Shown in pieces: positions 18,225 to 26,604 of a DNA stretch of 64,000 nt. Source of the stretch: Verrucomicrobiota bacterium (GTDB lineage Bacteria; Verrucomicrobiota; Verrucomicrobiia; CAIQCK01); the NCBI GenBank assembly GCA_026397915.1, contig JAPLTX010000012.1, positions 62,001 to 126,000 on the forward strand, written 5' to 3'. Position numbers and translations under genes: made by a program. Position 1 is the stretch's first letter, and the number at the start of each line of letters is the position of its first letter. The notes under the pieces were generated by a model. The model did not search any database. It was not told the DNA's origin and saw only the letters and a list, made by a program, of their open reading frames with translations.

Positions 18225-19576
18225 AACCAAATCATCGTTGGATCGCGTGGTCGGTGGGAGCGTTGCTTTGCGCGGCGATTACGCCGGCATGGTCGCAGCA
18301 ATTCCATTCCGGCCAGGAGAAACTGCTGGCCAAAAACGCGGCGCTCCGCGACGGCCAGCGCAACCTGCTGGAGCAGATCAAGGGACTCCGGATTGACGGC
18401 AACAGCACGGTCCGGGATTTCGTCACCCAGAGCGACCAGATCAATACGGCGATGATGCACGAACTGCGCGGCGCGACCATCGTGCCCGGCTCCGAGACGT
18501 GGGACGGCGAACTTTACCGGCTGGAAGTGCAGGTGACACTGGAGCAGGTCCGTGCCGCCATCGAGCAGGTCCAGCGGACTTATCCCAGCGGCCGCACTTA
18601 CGTCACCGAGAACATGATTACGCTGAACAGGGAAGTCGTCATCAAGGCGCAGGGCCAGGGTTCCACGCGCGCCGCAGCGATGGGTGGTCAACCCGCGGGT
18701 GCCCCGCCCGTCTATGGCGGCGTGGCGGCCATCGTGCCGAGACAGGTTCCGCCGGGTTGGGAGAACGTCACGGTTCAGGGTCGCTTGCTTGCCGAGCGCG
18801 CGGCCAAGGCCGACGCCATGCGGAAGCTCGCCGAGCGCATTCGCGGCGTGCACATCAGCGCCAATACCACTGTTCGCGACTTCGTCACGCAGGCGGACGT
18901 TATCAATGCACAACTAGAAGCGCGGCTCGTTGGCGCGCGCCAAGTCTCCCCAACGCGCTTCCTGCCGGATCAAACCTGCGAAGTGGACCTTGAGGTGAGC
19001 ATCCAGGATGTCACCAGATGGCTGACGGAAGTGCAGGACTGGGCCGTGCATCCCGGCGCGCATCACCTCGATCATCCGATCCGCACCTATCAGTTCGAGC
19101 GCATCATGGACTTCAGCCCGGAGCGCGTGTTGCGCGAAACCGGCGCGGGCGCGCCCCGAGGCGACACAATCCGCGGCGCGCCGGCGGCGGGCAGTTCGTT
19201 CGCGCCGCCACCAGCGCCCATGCCGGTCGCGGTGGTTTCCGCCAAAGGCACCGGTGTTCCCAGAACAGGCGAAGATGGCGCCGCCGCGCGGCTCTCCGCC
19301 GAGCGCGCCGCCGAAGTGGAAGCGCGCCGCAATCTGCTGGAGAAGGTCCAAGGCGTGCTGATCGAGGGGCAGACGACGGTAAGAGACTTCATGACGCAGA
19401 ACGACCAGATTCGCGCGAGCGTCCAGAGCATGCTGCAAGGCTCGGACATCAGCGAGCCGAAGTATCTGAGCGACGGCAGCGTTGAGGTCATCGCCTCGGT
19501 GCCGATGGACCGGATTTACGGCATCGTGCGGCCGGCCGGACCGCCGCCGGTCGTCCGCGCGCAGCCGGCACAGTAA
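18221..19576 (+). CDS. Exported protein with three LPP20-like repeats
   Basis: A 451-residue protein with a signal peptide (cleavage near AWSQQ, residue 26). Three related domains follow: about residues 30-115 (LLAKNAALRDGQRNLLEQIKGL), 180-270 (LLAERAAKADAMRKLAERIRGV) and 350-435 (LSAERAAEVEARRNLLEKVQGV). Each is followed by T-V-R-D-F-[VM]-T-Q and later by a strand ending in a charged VE-type segment. Low-complexity linkers rich in Ala/Pro separate them. It is translationally coupled to the single-domain protein upstream. Probably an envelope-associated scaffold; function unknown. Confidence 0.78.
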   Translation: MKPNHRWIAWSVGALLCAAITPAWSQQFHSGQEKLLAKNAALRDGQRNLLEQIKGLRIDGNSTVRDFVTQSDQINTAMMHELRGATIVPGSETWDGELYRLEVQVTLEQVRAAIEQVQRTYPSGRTYVTENMITLNREVVIKAQGQGSTRAAAMGGQPAGAPPVYGGVAAIVPRQVPPGWENVTVQGRLLAERAAKADAMRKLAERIRGVHISANTTVRDFVTQADVINAQLEARLVGARQVSPTRFLPDQTCEVDLEVSIQDVTRWLTEVQDWAVHPGAHHLDHPIRTYQFERIMDFSPERVLRETGAGAPRGDTIRGAPAAGSSFAPPPAPMPVAVVSAKGTGVPRTGEDGAAARLSAERAAEVEARRNLLEKVQGVLIEGQTTVRDFMTQNDQIRASVQSMLQGSDISEPKYLSDGSVEVIASVPMDRIYGIVRPAGPPPVVRAQPAQ

Positions 19577-19618
19577 AGATGATGATTGGTGGTTCTTGTG
19601 CGAACCGTCAGTCACCAA

Positions 19619-20512
19619 TCACGGCACCACCACGCGCAACGCGCCCGTCTCCACAGAAAACTCAGCCGGACAGTTCTTCCACAGTTCGCCGTCAAGCTCC
19701 GTCGGCACCGGCTGGCGTGATTCCACGCGCACCTGTTTGGCTCTGAAGTAATGAACGTCCGCCAGCTTCGGATGCGAAGCGGCCAGCACGCAGGGCAGGT
19801 AGCGCAACACGTCGAGCACGCGCCCGCCTTCGAAGACGCACACCTCCAACATCCCATCATCCAGCCGCGCTTCCGGGAACATGCGATATGACCCGCCGTA
19901 AAACCGTCCGTTGCCGATAAATACGAAGCGGCCTTCGCAGCGCCGATCGTCGGCCGTGACCGTCAACCGCGGCAAGCCGCGCGCCACGGTGCGGAACCCG
20001 CTGATGACGTAGGAAAGCCAGTTGATCTTTTTCTTCAATCGCATGTCGAGCGCCGTGATCGCCAGCGCGTCGAAGCCCGCGCCGGCCAGTTGGGCGAAGT
20101 ATCGCTGCTCTCCCCCTGCTGCGCGCGCCACGCCCACGTCCACGCGTCGTTCTCGGCCCGCTGCGATCACCCGCCACGTCGCGTCCACGGACAACGGTAA
20201 ACCCAGCTCACGCGCGTAAACGTTCGCCGTGCCCAACGGCACCACGCCCAGCCGGGGCCGCGCGTCCGCCGGCATGCGCATCAGACCGTTGACCACTTCG
20301 TTGATCGTGCCGTCGCCACCAGCGGCCACCACCGTGCCGCTGCCCTCGCGAGCCGCCTGCTCCGCAAGCGCGACCGCGTGGCCGGCCTCCGCCGTCGGCA
20401 GAAATCTCGCGTCGCCCGCCCGCTCACGCAATTGGCGCAGCCGCGCCTGCGCGCGTTCGCCGCGAGCCGTGGGATTGAAGATAATACAAGTGCTGGCCAC
20501 AGTTTGAGGCAT
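19619..20512 (-). CDS. Diacylglycerol/lipid kinase family protein (YegS/DagK type)
   Basis: A 297-residue DAGK_cat protein. The N-terminus has IIFNPTARG, then AGGDGTINEVVNGLM (GGDGT nucleotide motif, about residues 64-78) and LGVVPLGTANVYARELGLP. The second domain contains FAQLAGAGFDA and NGRFYGGSYRMFPEARLDDGML, ending in the TELDGEL strand typical of this family. It phosphorylates a lipid (diacylglycerol or undecaprenol-like) using ATP at the inner face of the membrane. Divergent from rsmD, with only 33 bp between the two starts. Confidence 0.9.
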   Translation of the reverse strand: MPQTVASTCIIFNPTARGERAQARLRQLRERAGDARFLPTAEAGHAVALAEQAAREGSGTVVAAGGDGTINEVVNGLMRMPADARPRLGVVPLGTANVYARELGLPLSVDATWRVIAAGRERRVDVGVARAAGGEQRYFAQLAGAGFDALAITALDMRLKKKINWLSYVISGFRTVARGLPRLTVTADDRRCEGRFVFIGNGRFYGGSYRMFPEARLDDGMLEVCVFEGGRVLDVLRYLPCVLAASHPKLADVHYFRAKQVRVESRQPVPTELDGELWKNCPAEFSVETGALRVVVP

Positions 20513-20539
20513 TGTATCGGCGCGCGACGTGATTACAAT
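20512..20539 (+). promoter_or_regulatory. Putative promoter of rsmD (leaderless spacing)
   Basis: TTGTAT at 20512-20517 and TACAAT at 20534-20539 are 16 bases apart on the plus strand. The rsmD ATG at 20546 is only six bases after the -10 box, so the transcript would be essentially leaderless. ATTGTA and TACAAT also form an exact inverted repeat across the divergent gap. Confidence 0.4.
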
Positions 20540-20545
20540 GGTCTC

Positions 20546-21115
20546 ATGCGAATCATTGCAGGTCTTGCTGGAAGTATTCCACTCGCCATGCCACGCGGCG
20601 CGGGCGACGTGCGCCCCACGCCTGACAAGGTCAAGGGCGCGGTTTTCTCCAGCCTCGGCGAGCTTGTCATCGGCGCGCGCGTGCTCGACCTCTACGCCGG
20701 CAGTGGCGCGCTCGGCATCGAGGCGCTTAGCCGCGGCGCGTCCTGCGCAACGCTGGTGGACCGGTCACGCTCTTGCGTCGCAGCCATCGAGAAGAATCTG
20801 GCGGCGGCACGATTGGAAGAAACAGCAACGGTTGTCGAGTCCGACATCAACCGCGCGCTGCGGCGGCTGGGCGGCGGGCCACGCTTCACACTCGTCCTCG
20901 CCGATCCACCTTATGCAAAAACGCCGGGCCGGTCATCGTTGGCGCAGGAGCTTCTCGACAACGCCGACCTGGCCGTCGTGACAGAGGCGGGCGGCTGGTT
21001 GGTCTTGGAGCACTACCGGTCGGACACGCTGACACCGCCGGCCGCGTGGCGATTCAACCGCCAACAGCGACACGGCGACACACTTGTGAGTTTCTTCGTG
21101 CGAGCAGAGGGTTGA
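20546..21115 (+). CDS. rsmD: 16S rRNA (guanine966-N2)-methyltransferase RsmD
   Basis: A 189-residue SAM-dependent methyltransferase that modifies 16S rRNA in the assembling 30S subunit. It begins MRIIAGLAGSIPL, then RPTPDKVKGAVFSSL, the SAM-binding LDLYAGSGALGIEALSRGA, and the N6/N2-type catalytic motif LVLADPPYAK (DPPY). Length and motif order match RsmD. ATG 20546 is chosen because the family starts MRIIxG. Convergent with the 5'-nucleotidase, 10 bp apart. Confidence 0.93.
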   Translation: MRIIAGLAGSIPLAMPRGAGDVRPTPDKVKGAVFSSLGELVIGARVLDLYAGSGALGIEALSRGASCATLVDRSRSCVAAIEKNLAAARLEETATVVESDINRALRRLGGGPRFTLVLADPPYAKTPGRSSLAQELLDNADLAVVTEAGGWLVLEHYRSDTLTPPAAWRFNRQQRHGDTLVSFFVRAEG

Positions 21116-21125
21116 CGCCCCGTTG

Positions 21126-22742
21126 TCAACGCGTCGCGCCGGTGCGCCACCAACCGTGGACGTGCGGCGAGATTTCCTTTTCCGCCGCGATGAAGTCAAC
21201 CAACGCCTGCCGCACCGGATTGTCTATCTCCACCAGTTTCGCTTCCGGCGCGTCGGCAATGGCGCGCAGACGCGCCTTGCGCGTGCCGGCACTGGCGAGA
21301 TCGAAGCTGTTCACTGCCACGCGGAGCCGACGGTTGGGCGCGAACGGTTGGTCGTCACGGTCGGCGAGGGAAACGACTCGCTGGTCGCGCGGCGCAGTGA
21401 CCCGTAGCGCGAGCTTCATGCCGTAAACGCCGGTAAAATGATCGCGCGAGTAATGCGCGGCGTTTTCCTCCAGAATCTCCCGCAGTTGCACTGGGGTGAC
21501 TTCGAAGACGCCGATGAAATTCTCGAACGGCACCAACGACCAGCAGTCGCCGGCGGTGATCGGGCCTTTCTTCAAGCTCGCGTGCTCGTTGAGGACGCCA
21601 TGAATGACGATGTCCGCCGGATGACCCGCGCGCCGGCAACGGTCGAGGATCGCCTCGCAAAGCAGGTTGTGCACCGGCGTCTCGCGAGCTGGCGCGCCTG
21701 CAATGGGAAAGTCCGCCGTAGCCGTGCCAATGACGCGCGCCAACGCGTGCTCGGCGGCGGCGAGGTCCGGTTTGGCGAGCGCGAGGATTTCGGAATCCTG
21801 CGGCACGCTGGCGTCCATCCTGATGAGGCGCGATTTGCGACTCATAACCTGGCGCCTGTCGGTGTCGTAGATGAAGTCCAGCCGGCCGAGGCTGCTACCC
21901 CAGTGGCCGGCCTGACTGTAGAGAATGTCGCGCATCATCAACTCCGGCACCGCGCGATGAGTGTGGCCGCCGATGATCGCGGCGAGCTCCGGAAACCAGG
22001 ATGTGATGGAGAAGATTTCGTTGGCGTGATCATCCGCCGCGTTCCGGTGGCCTTGGTGCGCCGCCAGCACGATAACGTCGGGCTTCTGGTGTTTCAGTTC
22101 CGGCAACACGCGTTGCAGCGCCTCCACGGACGGCTCGAATGTCATCCCTCGAATCAACCGCGGCCGGCTCCAGTTCGGAACGCCCGGCGTGGTCAGCCCG
22201 ACAATCGCCACGCGCACGCCGTCCACTTCCTTGACGATGAATGGCTGCACCTTGTCGGCAATGGCTTTCGACGCGGTGGCATCGCAGCGGAGGTTGGCGG
22301 CGAGGACAGGCGCTTGTGACGCCTCGACGCAACGCGCGAGCTTCTCCCGGCCCCAGTCGAAATCGTGGTTCCCCAACACCCACGCGTCGTAGCGCAGATG
22401 GTTCAGCGCGCGGACCATCATCAGGCCGTCACTCGTGAAGCTGGCCGCCGTTCCCTGAATGGTGTCGCCGTCGTCCACCAACAGGCAGTTCGGTGTCTCG
22501 GCGCGGATGCGCTTGATGGCCGTCGCGCAACGCGCCAGACCGCCGAGGTCGTTGCCGACTTCCTCTTTGGGATAAAAGATGTCGGCGGGCCGGATGTGGC
22601 CATGCAGGTCGGTCGTGTGAAGAATCGTGATGGAAACTTCGCGTGCCGCGAGACCCGCCATCCCTCCCAGCAGGAGCGACAAGCCGAGCGCGCAGCGGAG
22701 GAACCATGACCGTCGGCTGTGTTTCACGTGAGCAATCCGCAC
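21126..22742 (-). CDS. 5'-nucleotidase / 2',3'-cyclic phosphodiesterase family (UshA-like)
   Basis: A 538-residue exported enzyme. A signal peptide (residues about 12-33, LRCALGLSLLLGGMAGLA) precedes a metallophosphatase domain with TTDLHGHIRP, LLVDDGDTIQGT, VLGNHDFDWG and GGHTHRAVP, which supply the two-metal site. The C-terminal 5'-nucleotidase domain (about 345-500) binds the nucleotide base and includes VAVNSFDLASAG. It hydrolyses nucleotides in the periplasm to recover nucleosides and phosphate. Its start overlaps the end of the Ppx/GppA gene by 19 bases. The last 30 residues lack a lipid or membrane anchor. Confidence 0.92.
   Translation of the reverse strand: MRIAHVKHSRRSWFLRCALGLSLLLGGMAGLAAREVSITILHTTDLHGHIRPADIFYPKEEVGNDLGGLARCATAIKRIRAETPNCLLVDDGDTIQGTAASFTSDGLMMVRALNHLRYDAWVLGNHDFDWGREKLARCVEASQAPVLAANLRCDATASKAIADKVQPFIVKEVDGVRVAIVGLTTPGVPNWSRPRLIRGMTFEPSVEALQRVLPELKHQKPDVIVLAAHQGHRNAADDHANEIFSITSWFPELAAIIGGHTHRAVPELMMRDILYSQAGHWGSSLGRLDFIYDTDRRQVMSRKSRLIRMDASVPQDSEILALAKPDLAAAEHALARVIGTATADFPIAGAPARETPVHNLLCEAILDRCRRAGHPADIVIHGVLNEHASLKKGPITAGDCWSLVPFENFIGVFEVTPVQLREILEENAAHYSRDHFTGVYGMKLALRVTAPRDQRVVSLADRDDQPFAPNRRLRVAVNSFDLASAGTRKARLRAIADAPEAKLVEIDNPVRQALVDFIAAEKEISPHVHGWWRTGATR
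22720..22735 (+). promoter_or_regulatory. Weak parS-like palindrome
   Basis: Sequence TGTTTCACGTGAGCAA matches the well-known ParB site TGTTTCACGTGAAACA at 13 of 16 positions, including the full central TTTCACGTGA. It lies in the overlap of two coding genes. May be chance; listed because two better sites occur at 43.8-44.0 kb. Confidence 0.3.
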
Positions 22743-23653
22743 CTTTCCGCCAGTAGGCCGAATCGCAATCCCCGCGTGCTGACGGTGAGCCGATCGATGC
22801 CGGCAAGTTCCATCGCTACGACATACATCACCAACCCCGCGACGATGATGTCAGCGCGCTTCGGCGGCAGGCCAGACACATTGCGCCGCTCGGCCAGCGG
22901 CAAACTGCGCAGGCGCTCCAGCATTTCGGTTAGCCGCTGCCGCGTCAGCGAGTAACGGTTGACCTTCTCGATGGAAAACCGTGCGAGCGATTGGTCAATG
23001 GCCGCCGCGGTCGTCACCGTGCCGCCCGTGCCGACCATGACGCGGCCGTCCAGCAAACACTGCGCCAACTCCAACTGCAACAGTTCCCGTCCATGCTGGA
23101 GCATCGCGTTCAAATCGGCCGGAGAGACTGGATCGCTGTGAAGAAACCGTTCCGTCAACCGCACCGCGCCTGCGGGGACCGACACGCGCCGTTCGATGCG
23201 ACCGCTTTGGCCGGTGATGATCTCCGCGCTGCCGCCGCCAACATCCATCACCAGCAACCGCTGGTCGCGAAGGCCGGCGTCGGTGCTGACGCCGGCGAAG
23301 ATCAGTTCTGCTTCGCGCTCGCCCTCGATGATTTCGACATCGAGGCCAGTCACCTCCCGCACGCGCACAAGAAAGCGGCCGGTGTTTTCGGCTTCGCGCG
23401 CGCCGCTGGTAGCGACGGCGAGAATCTTCGTCACGCCCATCTTACGCGCCTTGCCGGTGAATGCCGCCAAGCCAGCCGCTGTGCGCTCGATGGCTTCCAG
23501 CGTGAGTCGTTTCGTTGCTGCCACGCCTTCGCCCAGCCGCGTTGTCTGGCTGTCCTCGTGGAGCGCGGCAAGCGCGCCGCCTTCGACAACGGCGATAAGC
23601 AGTTTGATCGTGTTAGTGCCGATGTCTATCGCGGCAAGGCGGTCGGAAGTCAT
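22724..23653 (-). CDS. Ppx/GppA family phosphatase
   Basis: A 309-residue actin-fold phosphatase (exopolyphosphatase / guanosine pentaphosphate phosphohydrolase family). The first phosphate loop AAIDIGTNTIKLLI is at the N-terminus, AVATSGAREAEN in the first domain, the second loop LVMDVGGGSAEI (about 135-146), and GTGGTVTTAAA further on. ATG 23653 is chosen because it places AIDIGTN near residue 7 as usual. The protein is the short two-domain form without the C-terminal HD-like domain. It would degrade polyphosphate or pppGpp in the cytoplasm. Confidence 0.9.
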   Translation of the reverse strand: MTSDRLAAIDIGTNTIKLLIAVVEGGALAALHEDSQTTRLGEGVAATKRLTLEAIERTAAGLAAFTGKARKMGVTKILAVATSGAREAENTGRFLVRVREVTGLDVEIIEGEREAELIFAGVSTDAGLRDQRLLVMDVGGGSAEIITGQSGRIERRVSVPAGAVRLTERFLHSDPVSPADLNAMLQHGRELLQLELAQCLLDGRVMVGTGGTVTTAAAIDQSLARFSIEKVNRYSLTRQRLTEMLERLRSLPLAERRNVSGLPPKRADIIVAGLVMYVVAMELAGIDRLTVSTRGLRFGLLAERCGLLT

Positions 23654-23732
23654 AGTGGTGATCTGGACGAGCGGCGATGATAGTCCCGCGCCGCCGCCGG
23701 TCAACCCCGGACTCCACGGACTGTGGCGTCTT

Positions 23733-24545
23733 CTACCACTCCAGCATCTCGGCCCGACCCGTGAGTTGGTCGAACCGCCGCTGGATCATCTCGTCGCGCT
23801 TGGCCTTGCGCTTCTCCAACGATTCGCGCAACTCCTTCACCTCACGCTCCAGTTGCTGGAGGCTCTTCTCGCGCTCCTGCTGGCGCAGATCGAAGAGCTT
23901 GCTTAGAATCTCCTTCAACTCCGTCGTCGCCGATTTCTTTGCGTCCTCATCCGTGACGCGGCGGATTTTCTGGCCCAGTTCCACCGACCGCCGCTCCATC
24001 TCGGCCATCTGCTGCTGTTGTTTGAAACGCTCCGGGTCGCGCTGTTTCAGTTCGCGCATCTCGCGCGCCTGCGCCGCTATTCCGCGCATCATGTCGCGGC
24101 CTTCCTCGAACCGCCGCTCCTGGAACAGCCGCCGCGCTTGCTCGATCCGTTCCTTCAGCGGCTCGGCGAATTCCTTGAACGCTTCCGCATGCGGGCCGAT
24201 CTCGCGGCGGAGGGCTGCCTCAAAATCCATCGGTGCGTTGTTGGCCATCGGCAGACGCCGCTCCACATTGCGTCCTTCAGGCCCCACTCGCTCTCCCTCG
24301 CGTGGCGGCAACGGCCGGCGCACATCGCCGCGTTCGCCTTCACGCGGTGGTAGTGGCGGGCGCACGTTCCCGCGTTCACCCTCGCGTGGCGGTAATGGCG
24401 GACGCACGTCGCCACGATCGCCTTCACGCGGCGGCAGCGGCTCGCGGCGCGTTTCGTCTGGTTTCGACGGCGGCGGGTTGGGCTGCTCTTGAGCCAATGC
24501 CAGGCCCGCGCTCATCAGTGCAATCAGTATCCATTGTGCTTTCAT
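23733..24545 (-). CDS. Secreted coiled-coil protein with PLPPREGERGDVRP repeats
   Basis: A 270-residue protein with a signal peptide (MKAQWILIALMSAGLALA). Residues 36-91 are four tandem 14-residue repeats of the form PLPPREGERGDVRP. The rest (about 105-270) is a highly charged helical region rich in Glu, Arg, Gln and Lys with heptad character (LKEILSKLFDLRQQEREKSL), likely a coiled coil. It lies 12 bp downstream of the anti-sigma gene and is probably the third gene of the sigma/anti-sigma operon. Some such third genes are small periplasmic Heavy-metal-resistance/CpxP-like proteins; this similarity is only suggestive. Confidence 0.72.
   Translation of the reverse strand: MKAQWILIALMSAGLALAQEQPNPPPSKPDETRREPLPPREGDRGDVRPPLPPREGERGNVRPPLPPREGERGDVRRPLPPREGERVGPEGRNVERRLPMANNAPMDFEAALRREIGPHAEAFKEFAEPLKERIEQARRLFQERRFEEGRDMMRGIAAQAREMRELKQRDPERFKQQQQMAEMERRSVELGQKIRRVTDEDAKKSATTELKEILSKLFDLRQQEREKSLQQLEREVKELRESLEKRKAKRDEMIQRRFDQLTGRAEMLEW
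24273..24440 (-). repeat. Four 42-bp in-frame tandem repeats
   Basis: Four consecutive 42-bp units encode the 14-residue repeat of the 23733-24545 protein. The units differ mostly at synonymous or conservative positions (Asp/Glu, Asp/Asn), and the last has diverged in its second half. Confidence 0.8.
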
Positions 24546-24557
24546 ATTTCTTGTCTC

Positions 24558-25091
24558 CTAAAAACTGCTCGAACCGGCGCGCAGATCGCTCAGCGCATCG
24601 CGCAAACCGGAGATGCGGTTGTCCAGCGAGGAGCCGATAGTCACGTCCGCCTGCGCCAGCCGGATGTGTTCCGACAACGCCGCGCTGTCGGTATCCCACG
24701 ATGTTTCGGTGGTGGCGGGTTGAGTCACCGCCGAAGAAGTTTCGGCAGCCAGTTGGACCGGCGACTGCGGCCAGAACTTGACGGCGACGGACACGGTCAA
24801 GGCGATGGCCACAACCGCCGCCGCCTGCCACAAGGCGGGGCGCAACTGCGCGAAGACGCCGCCAAGGAACGGCCGGGGCTGAGCGGCTGCGATCACTGCC
24901 TCGACGGTCTCCCGCGATGGCCGCGGCGTTGCCTCGCGACGAAACTCCGCGAGCGCCTCACGCGACGCTTCCGCGGCGCGGCGGCAGGTGGCACAGCCGG
25001 CCAGATGCGTCTTCAACTCCGCGACATCGGCCGCGGCGGCCTCGCCGTAGAGGTCGAGCATCATCACTTCGTTGGCTCGTTCGCAGTTCAC
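24558..25091 (-). CDS. Anti-sigma factor (zinc-finger, membrane-anchored)
   Basis: A 177-residue protein starting at GTG 25091, whose first four bases overlap the stop of the sigma factor gene (GTGA). The N-terminal anti-sigma zinc-finger has NCERANEVMMLDLYGE and then LKTHLAGCATCRRAAE with the H-x3-C-x2-C ligands. A single transmembrane helix (about residues 90-112, LWQAAAVVAIALTVSVAVKF) separates a cytoplasmic zinc-finger from a periplasmic tail. It would hold the ECF sigma factor at the membrane until an envelope signal arrives. The translational coupling strongly supports the pairing. Confidence 0.88.
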   Translation of the reverse strand: MNCERANEVMMLDLYGEAAAADVAELKTHLAGCATCRRAAEASREALAEFRREATPRPSRETVEAVIAAAQPRPFLGGVFAQLRPALWQAAAVVAIALTVSVAVKFWPQSPVQLAAETSSAVTQPATTETSWDTDSAALSEHIRLAQADVTIGSSLDNRISGLRDALSDLRAGSSSF

Positions 25092-25693
25092 TTTGCCGTT
25101 GCTCCGTCTATTCCGTCCGCTTCCAATTCCTTCCGCAGATGTTTCAGCGCCGCCGACATCCGCCACAGCACTGTGCCGAGCGGGGCATCGGTCATCGCGG
25201 CGATCTCTTTGAAACTCACGCCGCTGTGCTCGCGAAGCAGGAACACCTGCCGCAGCGACGGCTGCATCGTTGCCAGCGCCGCCTCGATTCGGCTCAGCGT
25301 CCGGCGCCGCTCCGTCTCATCCGCCGCGCTCGGACCGTTTGCGGGCAGCTCCACCGTCGTCTCCTCATCGTCCACCGACACCGTTCTCCAGCGCTTGCGC
25401 CGCCGCAGTTCGTCAATCGCCAGGCGGTTCGCGATGGTGAACAGCCATCGGCTGAACTTCTGCTCGGCCCGGTAGCGCCGCGCCTCGCGCACCACCCGCA
25501 TCCAGGTTTCCTGGAACAGGTCTTCCGCCAGCGCGCGGTCGCCGGCCATCCGGATCAAGAACCCAAACAACGCCGACTGGTGCCGCGCCAGCAGCGTCTC
25601 GAACGCCGCCGCGTCACCATTGCGATACCGTTCAAAGAGCGCGTCATCGGTTTGCTCCACGTTGCTCGCTGGTAATAACGGTTGGTCGGGCAT
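25088..25693 (-). CDS. RNA polymerase sigma factor, ECF subfamily
   Basis: A 201-residue group 4 sigma factor. Region 2 includes FERYRNGDAAAFETLL, RALAEDLFQETWMRV (core-binding 2.2) and FSRWLFTIANRLAIDELRR (2.4). An acidic linker (about 120-140, VDDEETTVEL) joins to region 4 with LRQVFLLREHSGVSFKEIA and the helix-turn-helix GTVLWRMSAALKHLR. Start ATG 25693 fits the family N-terminus; upstream in-frame codons lie in the divergent promoter region. Operon order: sigma, anti-sigma, repeat protein. A TACAAT box sits about 17 bases upstream of the start on the minus strand. Confidence 0.92.
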   Translation of the reverse strand: MPDQPLLPASNVEQTDDALFERYRNGDAAAFETLLARHQSALFGFLIRMAGDRALAEDLFQETWMRVVREARRYRAEQKFSRWLFTIANRLAIDELRRRKRWRTVSVDDEETTVELPANGPSAADETERRRTLSRIEAALATMQPSLRQVFLLREHSGVSFKEIAAMTDAPLGTVLWRMSAALKHLRKELEADGIDGATAK

Positions 25694-25818
25694 TTTATTG
25701 GCGGAGATTATTGTAATGGGTTGCCCGCGAAAACCGAGACGGATTCCAGCCGCTGCGGAAACCTCCTCCGTGGCGAGAACCGTTGCGATTGCATCCGCCA
25801 AGTGCTAATCATTTGACT

Positions 25819-26517
25819 ATGCGCACCGAGACTGCCAGTGACGCCAGCGGCTTGCAAGCGCGCGAACTAACGCGCGACTACCCGACGCGCGCCGAGCCGT
25901 TGCGCATCTTGCGCGGCGTTAATCTCTCGCTCGCCCGCGGCGACGCGCTGGCCGTCACCGGACCGTCCGGTTCCGGCAAGAGCACGCTGCTGCATATCTT
26001 CGGCGCGCTCGACCGGCCGAGCGGCGGCGAAGTGCTCATCAACGGCCGCAATCCCTTCGCGTTGACGGAGCCGGAGCTGGCCGCGTTCCGCAACCGTGAG
26101 ATTGGTTTCGTTTTCCAGGAGCACTACCTGCTGCCGCAATGTTCCGTGTTGGAGAACGTCCTCGTGCCGACCATCGTCGCATCCGACGCCACTGGCGTCG
26201 CGGAACGCGCGCGGATGTTGCTCGACCGCATCGGCCTCGCCAACCGGCTCGACCATCGTCCGGCGGAACTCTCCGGCGGCGAGCGCCAGCGCGTCGCCAT
26301 CGCCCGCGCGCTCATCAACCGGCCGACGTTGTTGCTCTGCGACGAGCCGACCGGCAATCTCGACCGCATCACCGCCCGTTCCGTGGCTGACGTGATTCTC
26401 GAGATGGCGAAAGCCGAAAACGCCACGCTCATCGTCGTGACGCACAGTGCCGAGCTGGCCGCGCGGCTGCCGAGGAGAATGGAACTCGTGGAAGGGAAGC
26501 TCGAAGCGGCGGAGTAA
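25819..26517 (+). CDS. ABC transporter ATP-binding protein (LolD/MacB type)
   Basis: A 232-residue ATPase. Walker A GPSGSGKST, Q-loop FVFQEHYLLPQCSVLENVL, signature LSGGERQRVAIARAL, Walker B LLLCDEPTGNLD and switch His VVTHSAEL are all present. The ENV-type sequence and length are those of LolD/MacB/FtsE-like ATPases that drive FtsX-fold permeases rather than substrate import. The large FtsX-type permease gene follows 87 bp downstream, separated by a hairpin repeat, so the two most likely form one mechanotransmission transporter. A TTGCGA-17-TAATCA promoter candidate lies at 25783-25811, again only seven bases before the ATG. Confidence 0.92.
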   Translation: MRTETASDASGLQARELTRDYPTRAEPLRILRGVNLSLARGDALAVTGPSGSGKSTLLHIFGALDRPSGGEVLINGRNPFALTEPELAAFRNREIGFVFQEHYLLPQCSVLENVLVPTIVASDATGVAERARMLLDRIGLANRLDHRPAELSGGERQRVAIARALINRPTLLLCDEPTGNLDRITARSVADVILEMAKAENATLIVVTHSAELAARLPRRMELVEGKLEAAE

Positions 26518-26592
26518 TGGAGTGTTGGAGTGTTGGAGTAATGAGATGACACAAATTGCTGCCCAATGCTCCGACACTCCAGCACTCCATTG
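26516..26592. repeat. Imperfect long inverted repeat built of GGAGTGTT units
   Basis: The left arm (26516-26542) has three GGAGT units after the stop of the ATPase gene; the right arm (26564-26592) is its complement with several G-T pairings, giving a stem of about 27 bp around a 21-base loop. A one-armed relative occurs at 53724-53760. It fills the gap between the ATPase and permease genes. Confidence 0.7.
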
Positions 26593-26604
26593 CCTCACGT
26601 CGCC

